DNA from: DASRHY01 sp046765875 | Lineage (GTDB): Bacteria > Actinomycetota > Actinomycetes > Propionibacteriales > Kribbellaceae | Direction: 5' to 3' | NCBI GenBank assembly: GCA_046765875.1 | Contig: JBKPSJ010000336.1 | Coordinates: 1-11,758, forward strand | Length of the DNA stretch: 11,758 nucleotides | In this document: positions 6,825 through 11,758 of the stretch, piece by piece | Position numbering within the stretch: position 1 is the first letter of the stretch | How the letters are laid out: every line of letters starts with the position of its first letter | The notes under the pieces: generated by a model | Seen by the model: only the letters and a program-made list of their open reading frames with translations | The model's database searches: none | What the model was told of the DNA's origin: nothing | Program-made: the position numbers and the translations under genes

Positions 6825-7207
6825 AGGCCGCGCGTGTGCTGCGGCCGGAGCCGGATCGGAACCGAGTAGCTGGCATGGAAGTCTGCGGCCGTCATGCCTA
6901 GGCGCTTGATGTCGTCGGCGTACTTCTCGTCGTACGCCGCGAGCTCCTCCGCACTCGGTTCGGCGATCTCGGCCACGCCGGACAGCACCACGATGCCGCC
7001 GCCGCGGGGTGTCGAGTTGAGGTGCGCCGAGGCGCGCGGATTGCCACTGAGGTTGCGCAGCTTCGCCTTGCCCGGCTCGCTGAAGATCAGCACCTCCGAG
7101 CCGGTCCACAGGAACCAGACCGGCGTCGGCTGAGGCGTACCGGCACCGTTGACCGTGGTCAGCCAGACCACGGTCTCGTCGTCGAGGCGCCCGTTACCGG
7201 TTGCCAT
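6821..7207 (-). CDS. PPOX-class F420-dependent split-barrel enzyme (Rv3369-like)
   Basis: The 128-residue protein starts at the ATG at 7207 (MATGNGRLDDE). Split-barrel signatures are TTVNGAGTPQPTPVWFLWTG (about 18-37) followed by IFSEPGKAKLRNLSGNPRAS, with the Lys/Arg that contact the cofactor phosphate in this fold, then GIVVLSGVAEI and a C-terminal DFHASYSVPIRL. This matches the 'PPOX class probable F420-dependent enzyme, Rv3369' family. Cofactor and reduction substrate are not proven by sequence. The same frame is open further upstream, to 7342, but that stretch (RRRSGSSSTSS) has no family similarity and lies antiparallel in frame terms to real coding of the CoA-binding gene. The start overlaps the end of that gene by 14 bases, so translational coupling is likely. 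Confidence 0.87.
   Translation of the reverse strand: MATGNGRLDDETVVWLTTVNGAGTPQPTPVWFLWTGSEVLIFSEPGKAKLRNLSGNPRASAHLNSTPRGGGIVVLSGVAEIAEPSAEELAAYDEKYADDIKRLGMTAADFHASYSVPIRLRPQHTRGL
6826..6846 (+). terminator. Possible terminator hairpin for DUF2630 inside the convergent gene
   Basis: GGCCGC (6826-6831) and GCGGCC (6841-6846) form a perfect six-base-pair stem with a nine-base loop, starting two bases after the DUF2630 stop. It lies wholly within the last codons of the convergent gene. There is no T-tract. Confidence 0.3.
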
Positions 7208-7640
7208 CGGAGCGCCCCGGTCCGAACCGCGGCCACTCGATCGCCGGGCAGCGGTCCATGACCATGTCGAGACCGGCCTCGGTGGTCCGCCGGTACGCCG
7301 CCTCGTCGACGACGTCGAGCTGGAACCAGACCGCCTTCGCACCCTTCGCCACCGCCTGGTCGGCGATGTCGCCGGCCAGTTCGGACCGGACGAACACGTC
7401 GACCACGTCGACGTCGAACGGTATGTCGGCCAGCGTGGGATAACCCTGCTCGCCGTACACCGTCTCGGCCTTGGGGTGTACCGGAATCACCCGGATGCCG
7501 TTGCGGCGCAGCACACCGGCCACGCCGTACGCGGAGCGGGCTCGATTGGTGGACAGTCCGACCACGGCCCAGGTCTTCTGGCCGAGGATGCGGCGGATGG
7601 TGGCTGGATCCCCCCACGTGGTGCCGAGATCTGCAGTCAT
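7194..7640 (-). CDS. CoA-binding (YccU-like Rossmann) protein
   Basis: This 148-residue protein is a single CoA_binding_2-type Rossmann domain. The nucleotide-binding region is WAVVGLSTNRARSAYGVAGV (about 24-43), followed by IPVHPK at 52-57, the strand DVVDVFVRSE, then VWFQLDVVDEAA near 104-115 and the family-typical end MDRCPAIEW. Relatives bind CoA but have no established reaction; a role in CoA thiol protection or acyl-CoA sensing is speculation. It shares its fold with the central domain of the Pat-like protein at the left end. It is cytoplasmic. The TAA stop lies 14 bases inside the following F420-class gene, so the two form an operon. It is divergent from the sigma-like gene. Confidence 0.88.
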   Translation of the reverse strand: MTADLGTTWGDPATIRRILGQKTWAVVGLSTNRARSAYGVAGVLRRNGIRVIPVHPKAETVYGEQGYPTLADIPFDVDVVDVFVRSELAGDIADQAVAKGAKAVWFQLDVVDEAAYRRTTEAGLDMVMDRCPAIEWPRFGPGRSDGNR

Positions 7641-7649
7641 ATCCCGGCC

Positions 7650-7655
7650 AACCTA
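7650..7655 (-). promoter_or_regulatory. Candidate -10 box for the CoA-binding gene
   Basis: TAGGTT on the minus strand lies nine bases before the ATG at 7640. The transcript would have a leader of about two or three bases, i.e. nearly leaderless. The expected -35 position (about 7673-7678) falls within the right arm of the inverted repeat at 7660-7682. Confidence 0.42.
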
Positions 7656-7659
7656 GCTC

Positions 7660-7682
7660 CGGCTGCGGGTATTCCGCAGCCG
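7660..7682. promoter_or_regulatory. Perfect inverted repeat in the divergent promoter region (operator candidate)
   Basis: CGGCTGCGG (7660-7668) and CCGCAGCCG (7674-7682) are perfect nine-base arms separated by GTATT. The element sits in the 58-base gap between the CoA-binding gene and the sigma-like gene, covering the likely -35 of the first and lying just upstream of the start of the second. This is the placement expected of a dimeric repressor site controlling both. It lies after no stop codon, so a terminator role is unlikely. The regulator is unknown. Confidence 0.5.
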
Positions 7683-7698
7683 TGTCAACCTGATCGTG

Positions 7699-9261
7699 AT
7701 GAGTTCGCCCGGTCCCGATCTCGACGCCGTCGTCAGCGAGCACGGCGAGGACCTGCTGCTGCTCGCGTTCCACCTGACCGGCGACCAGGACCGCGCCGAG
7801 GACCTGCTGTGCGCTGCGCTCGCGAAACTGACGCTGCGCCGGCATCCGGCAGAACCACGAGCCGTCCTGGTCCGTACGTCGCTGGCACGCTGGGCGCCGT
7901 GGTCGCGGATCCGGCGTGAGACGGCTCCGGACGTCATCGTCGAGGTCACCCATGACGAACTCGACGAGCGGGAGCTGGTGCTCGGCGCGTTCCAGCAACT
8001 CGCGCCCCGCGACCGTGCCGTCATCGCGCTCGAGGTGCTCGAAGGTCTGTCCGGCCGTGACACCGCCGACCTGCTCGGGCCAGCCGACCTCAACGGCGCG
8101 TTGCGGCGCCTCGCCGGCCAGCTCGGCATGGTCGAGCCGGCCGATCCCGGCGGCGTCGAGGTACGGCTGCGGCGGGCGTTCCGTACCCGGCTGACTGTTC
8201 CGGCCGACATCGTCCGGACCTCAGCATCGCGCGCGCAGCGGATCCGGTGGGCTCGCCGTGCCGGTGCGATCGTCGCCGTCGCCGCCGCGATGGCAGTCGC
8301 CGCGGTCGTGATTCCGCAGGTCCTGTCCGGCCCGTCGCAGGACCCGGCGGCCGCCGCCGCGCCGGCCCGGTCGTACAGGCCGGTCGATCTCCCGCGCGGC
8401 CCGGCGCCGAGAGTGCCGTACAGCGAGAGCACCTTCCAGTCCGGTGGCGGGTTCCTGCACGACGGCGAGGTCCAGGTGCCGATCCCGCGCGGCTGGGTGT
8501 TCCAGCCGTACGGCCGGGTGCCGGGTGGCTGGCTGATCGTGCTCGCCGACTCGCACGACTTCCCCGACAGCAAGCCGCACAACGGCGGCGTCGGCATCTA
8601 CACCAGGAACGGCGACTGGACCCGGTTCGGTGACGCGGCCGAGAACGCGACACTGTCGCCGGACGGCCGGCAGGCGGCTTTCCTCGGCTACGTGAACGGC
8701 GGCACCGCGGTCGTCGTGGTCGACCTGGCGACCAACAGCTGGATCGCCACCCGGCCGGCCACCGCCCTGCTCGGCTGGAACCCCGACGGGGTGTGGTTCC
8801 GCACCACCCAGACGTACGTGTGGCGGCCGGGCAGCGCGCCACTGCAGGTACAGGACGCCGGGGCGATCATGGTCCGCCGCCGCATGACAGTAGTCACCGA
8901 GCAGATCGATGGGTGCGTCGCGGTCGCCGCGGTGCTCTCCGACGGCCGGATGGCCCGTGGCGCGCGGCGGTGCGGCGCCGGGCTGCTGTCCCCCTCGGGC
9001 CGGTACGTTCAGGTGCCACCCGCCGCGATCCGGGCGATCACCGAGGCGGACCTGAGCCGGCACCCGATCACCGACGCCACCAGCGACGCCGTCTGGGAGG
9101 ACGACGACAGCGTCCTGCTGCATCTCTCGTCCGGTGACGCTTTCTCCGCCCGCGAGGTGGTGATCCGCTGTGACGTGGCGCGGGGGGACTGCGAACTGGC
9201 CTACGACAGCGCGGCGGACGGCATCTCCGGAGTTCCCCGCCTGACCTTGCACGAACCGTGA
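7699..9261 (+). CDS. Membrane-anchored ECF sigma-like protein with extracytoplasmic sensor-like domain
   Basis: From the ATG at 7699 the protein has 520 residues; a GTG directly before it (7696) is also possible, and no RBS is visible. Residues about 12-70 resemble region 2 of SigE-type ECF sigma factors (LLLAFHLTGDQDRAEDLLCAAL). Residues about 90-143 resemble region 4 (LAPRDRAVIALEVLEGLSGRDTADLLG), but the recognition helix is replaced by ADLNGALRRLAGQ and region 2 lacks clear tryptophans for -10 melting. A basic stretch (178-188) precedes one membrane helix (about 188-207), so the C-terminus is outside. After an Ala/Pro linker, residues about 245-515 are beta-rich with propeller-like strands (LSPDGRQAAFLGY, LSPSGRYVQV) and four cysteines (406, 425, 491, 498). 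It may be a tethered sigma factor or a sigma-derived DNA- or anti-sigma-binding sensor. Confidence 0.75.
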   Translation: MSSPGPDLDAVVSEHGEDLLLLAFHLTGDQDRAEDLLCAALAKLTLRRHPAEPRAVLVRTSLARWAPWSRIRRETAPDVIVEVTHDELDERELVLGAFQQLAPRDRAVIALEVLEGLSGRDTADLLGPADLNGALRRLAGQLGMVEPADPGGVEVRLRRAFRTRLTVPADIVRTSASRAQRIRWARRAGAIVAVAAAMAVAAVVIPQVLSGPSQDPAAAAAPARSYRPVDLPRGPAPRVPYSESTFQSGGGFLHDGEVQVPIPRGWVFQPYGRVPGGWLIVLADSHDFPDSKPHNGGVGIYTRNGDWTRFGDAAENATLSPDGRQAAFLGYVNGGTAVVVVDLATNSWIATRPATALLGWNPDGVWFRTTQTYVWRPGSAPLQVQDAGAIMVRRRMTVVTEQIDGCVAVAAVLSDGRMARGARRCGAGLLSPSGRYVQVPPAAIRAITEADLSRHPITDATSDAVWEDDDSVLLHLSSGDAFSAREVVIRCDVARGDCELAYDSAADGISGVPRLTLHEP

Positions 9262-9306
9262 GGCTCGGGACGCGGGTCGGTGCTGGGATTGTCGGTGTGC
9301 TCCGGC

Positions 9307-9345
9307 GACAATGACCTGCAGGTCTTCGTCCGTTTGAACAAGGAG
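9307..9345 (+). promoter_or_regulatory. Weak promoter and distant RBS candidate for parC
   Basis: The 98-base gap before parC holds GACAAT (9307-9312, four of six -10 matches) without a good -35 at normal distance. It also holds AAGGAG (9340-9345), a strong Shine-Dalgarno match but 14 bases from the ATG at 9360, longer than usual. No alternative in-frame start lies nearer the RBS. No terminator is evident for the preceding gene, so read-through is possible. Confidence 0.28.
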
Positions 9346-9359
9346 CGCGTCGACACCGC

Positions 9360-11758
9360 ATGGCACGCCGTACCAGCACCACCGAGCCCGAGGACTTCGA
9401 GGAACGGATCCTCGACGTCGACGTCTCCGACGAGATGCGCACCAGCTATCTGGAGTACGCGTACTCCGTCATCTACTCGCGTGCGCTCCCCGACGCCCGC
9501 GACGGGCTCAAGCCGGTCCAGCGCCGGATCCTGTACTCGATGGCCGAGATGGGCATCCGCCCCGACCGCGGCCACGTGAAGAGTTCGCGGGTCGTCGGTG
9601 ACGTGATGGGCAAGTTCCACCCGCACGGCGACAGCGCCATCTACGACGCCCTGGTCCGGATGGCTCAGCCGTGGTCCATGCGCGTACCCCTGATCGACGG
9701 CCACGGCAATTTCGGATCCTTGGACGATGGCCCGGCGGCGATGAGATACACCGAGTGCCGGATGGCGCCGCCGGCCACGGCGATGACAGATGGGCTCGGC
9801 GAGGACGTCGTCGACTTCAAGCCCAACTACGACGGCCGCGAGGAGGAGCCGTCGGTGCTGCCGGCGGCGCTGCCGAACCTGTTGGTCAACGGCGCGGCCG
9901 GGATCGCCGTCGGGATGGCCACGTCGATGGCGCCGCACAACCTGGTCGAGGTCGTGCAGGCGCTCAAGCACCTGATCAAGCACCCGGACGCCGGGCTCGA
10001 CGACCTCATGCGTTTCATCCCAGGGCCTGACCTGCCCACCGGAGGCAAGATCGTCGGGCTGGACGGGATCCGCGAGGCGTACGAGTCCGGCCGCGGCTCG
10101 TTCCGGATGCGCGCCACCGCGCGGATCGAGAACGTGACGCCGAGGCGCAAAGGCATCGTGATCACCGAACTGCCGTACCTGGTCGGCCCGGAGAAGGTGA
10201 TCGAGAAGATCAAGGCCGGCGTCCAGGCGAAGAAGCTGCAGGGCATCGCCGACGTCAAGGACCTCACCGACCGTACGCACGGCACCCGGCTGGTCATCGA
10301 GGTCAAGAACGGCTTCCACCCCGAGGCGCTGCTGGAGCACCTGTACAAACTGACGCCGCTGGAGGACTCCTTCAACATCAACGCCGTCGCACTCGTCGAC
10401 GGCCAGCCGCGCACCCTCACCCTCAAGGAACTGCTGGAGGTCTACCTGGGTCACCGGTACGACGTGGTGCGCCGCCGATCGCTGTACCGGCGGCAGAAGG
10501 CGATGGACCGGCTGCATATCGTCGAGGGCCTGCTGATCGCGATCCTGGACATCGACGAGGTGATCCAGATCGTGCGCAGCAGCGACGACGCCGCACAGGC
10601 CAAGACCCGGCTGATTCAGGTGTTCGACCTCAGCGATATCCAGGCGACGTACATCCTCGACATGGCACTGCGCCGGCTGACCAAGTACTCCAAGATCGAA
10701 CTGGACAACGAGAAGGGCGAGCTGGAGCGAGAGATCGAGCGGCTGACCGCCATCCTCGACGACGAGAACCTGCTCAAGAAGGTCGTCTCCGACGAGCTCG
10801 GCGAGGTCGCCAAGACGTACGGCACGCCACGGCGCACGGTATTGCTGGAGTCGTCAGGCGCGGCCCGGACAGCGGCGGTGCCGCTCGAGGTCAGCGACGA
10901 CCCGTGCTGGGTGCTGTTCAGCTCGACCGGTCTGCTCGCGCGGACCAACGGCGTCGATCCGTTCGGCACCGGCGAGAGCCGAGCCAAGCATGACGCGATC
11001 GTCTCGGCGGTACGGACCACCGCGCGCGGGCATTTCGGGCTGGTCACCAGTGCGGGCCGCTTGATCCGGATGGCGGCGCTCGACCTGCCCGCCGTACCGA
11101 CGACCGCGAACGCGCCCAACCTGCAGGGCGGCGCACCCCTGGCCGAGTTCGTCTCGCTCGAGTCCGGCGAGCGCGGGCTGGCGCTGAGCACCCTCGACGC
11201 GGACTCGGTCGGGCTGGCGCTCGGTACCGCGCAGGGCGTGGTCAAGCGGGTCGTGCCCGACCATCTGAGCAACCGCGACGCCTGGGAGGTGATCCGGCTG
11301 GCCGACGGCGACGAACTGGTCGGCGCGGTCGAGCTGACCACCGGCGACGAGGAGTTGTGCTTCATCTCCACCGACGCGCAACTGCTGCATTTCAATGCGT
11401 CCTCGGTACGACCACAGGGCCGCAGCGGCGGTGGGATGGCCGGGATCAGGCTCGGCCCCGGCGCCAGGGTTACCTTCTTCGGCGCGCTCGACCTGTCCTG
11501 CGACAACGTGGTCGTCACCGTGTCCGGGTCGTCGTCGGCGTTGCCCGGCACCGAGTCGGGCGCGGTCAAGGTCACGACGTTCGCCGAGTACCCGGGCAAG
11601 GGCCGGGCCACCCAGGGCGTGCGCTGCCACCGGTTCCTCAGGGGTGAGGACACGCTCGTGCTCGGCTTCGCTGGCGCCGCACCGGTGCACGCCAGTGCGG
11701 CCAGCGGCGCGCCGGTCGACCTGCCCGCCGCCGACGCCCGCCGGGACGGGTCCGGTAC
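9360..11758 (+). CDS. parC: DNA topoisomerase IV subunit A (3' end outside window)
   Basis: The frame is open from the ATG at 9360 to the right edge (799 codons). It is the DNA-cleaving subunit of a type IIA topoisomerase that decatenates chromosomes with ParE. The catalytic tyrosine is Tyr130, preceded by Arg129 (AAMRYTECRM). The quinolone-determining segment HPHGDSAIYD has Ser92 and Asp96, the quinolone-sensitive residues of E. coli GyrA. A coiled-coil stretch (about 455-475) precedes the C-terminal beta-pinwheel (from about 505). The gyrase-specific GyrA box is degenerate (QGRSGGG at 686-692), which favours ParC over GyrA, as does close resemblance to my memory of Streptomyces ParC from MARR at the start to ARRDGSG at the edge. 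The stop is probably only a few codons beyond. It starts 98 bases after the sigma-like gene; parE is not in the window. Confidence 0.93.
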   Translation, partial: MARRTSTTEPEDFEERILDVDVSDEMRTSYLEYAYSVIYSRALPDARDGLKPVQRRILYSMAEMGIRPDRGHVKSSRVVGDVMGKFHPHGDSAIYDALVRMAQPWSMRVPLIDGHGNFGSLDDGPAAMRYTECRMAPPATAMTDGLGEDVVDFKPNYDGREEEPSVLPAALPNLLVNGAAGIAVGMATSMAPHNLVEVVQALKHLIKHPDAGLDDLMRFIPGPDLPTGGKIVGLDGIREAYESGRGSFRMRATARIENVTPRRKGIVITELPYLVGPEKVIEKIKAGVQAKKLQGIADVKDLTDRTHGTRLVIEVKNGFHPEALLEHLYKLTPLEDSFNINAVALVDGQPRTLTLKELLEVYLGHRYDVVRRRSLYRRQKAMDRLHIVEGLLIAILDIDEVIQIVRSSDDAAQAKTRLIQVFDLSDIQATYILDMALRRLTKYSKIELDNEKGELEREIERLTAILDDENLLKKVVSDELGEVAKTYGTPRRTVLLESSGAARTAAVPLEVSDDPCWVLFSSTGLLARTNGVDPFGTGESRAKHDAIVSAVRTTARGHFGLVTSAGRLIRMAALDLPAVPTTANAPNLQGGAPLAEFVSLESGERGLALSTLDADSVGLALGTAQGVVKRVVPDHLSNRDAWEVIRLADGDELVGAVELTTGDEELCFISTDAQLLHFNASSVRPQGRSGGGMAGIRLGPGARVTFFGALDLSCDNVVVTVSGSSSALPGTESGAVKVTTFAEYPGKGRATQGVRCHRFLRGEDTLVLGFAGAAPVHASAASGAPVDLPAADARRDGSG

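Noticed and set aside
7208..7342. N-terminal extension of the F420-class gene to an ATG at 7342
   Set aside because: The extension is Ser/Arg-rich noise within the coding region of the CoA-binding gene; family members begin close to the ATG at 7207.
8221..10517. Long minus-strand frames (8221-9366 and 9201-10517) opposite the sigma-like gene and parC
   Set aside because: They are antisense to conserved coding sequence, overlap each other, and show only GC-driven composition.
10616..11690. Overlapping minus-strand frames opposite the parC C-terminal region
   Set aside because: The Ser/Arg-rich translations have no family resemblance; parC is unambiguous on the plus strand.

Overview
The window is GC-rich, gene-dense DNA with strong G/C bias at third codon positions, GTG/ATG starts and TANNNT-type -10 boxes placed directly before start codons. 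Together with an actinobacterial-type ParC, a DUF2630 protein, an Rv3369-like F420 enzyme and a GNAT-first Pat-like acyltransferase, this points to an actinomycete; Kribbella or another Nocardioidales member is my best guess, from protein resemblance only. I saw no tRNA, rRNA, CRISPR array, insertion sequence, phage gene or attachment site, and no gene-free stretch longer than about 110 bases. It reads as ordinary chromosome.

Left half, minus strand (about 4684 down to 1): a short, apparently internally deleted split-barrel (PPOX-type) protein, a lipid-anchored alpha/beta hydrolase, an M48-type membrane zinc metalloprotease, and a large Pat-like protein (N-terminal GNAT followed by CoA-binding and CoA-ligase domains) that runs off the left edge. 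They are codirectional but separated by roughly 90-110 bases, with hairpins after the first two, so they look like separate units rather than one tight operon.

Middle, plus strand: an AMP-forming medium-chain-type acyl-CoA synthetase (4759-6504), divergent from the split-barrel gene, then a DUF2630 protein (6576-6824). Its stop codon shares a CTAG with the stop of a convergent two-gene minus-strand unit: a CoA-binding protein (7640-7194) overlapping an F420-class split-barrel enzyme (7207-6821) by 14 bases.

Right part, plus strand: an unusual protein at 7699-9261 joins a degenerate ECF-sigma-like N-terminus, one membrane helix and a cysteine-containing extracytoplasmic domain. It is divergent from the CoA-binding gene, with a perfect 9-bp-arm inverted repeat between them. 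Then comes topoisomerase IV subunit A (parC, from 9360), which reaches the right edge a few codons short of its expected end.

Two themes stand out. One is acyl-CoA metabolism and its possible control: a Pat-type lysine acyltransferase close to an acyl-CoA synthetase carrying the acylatable lysine motif, plus a free-standing CoA-binding protein. The other is the membrane-tethered sigma-like protein, the best candidate here for something poorly described.
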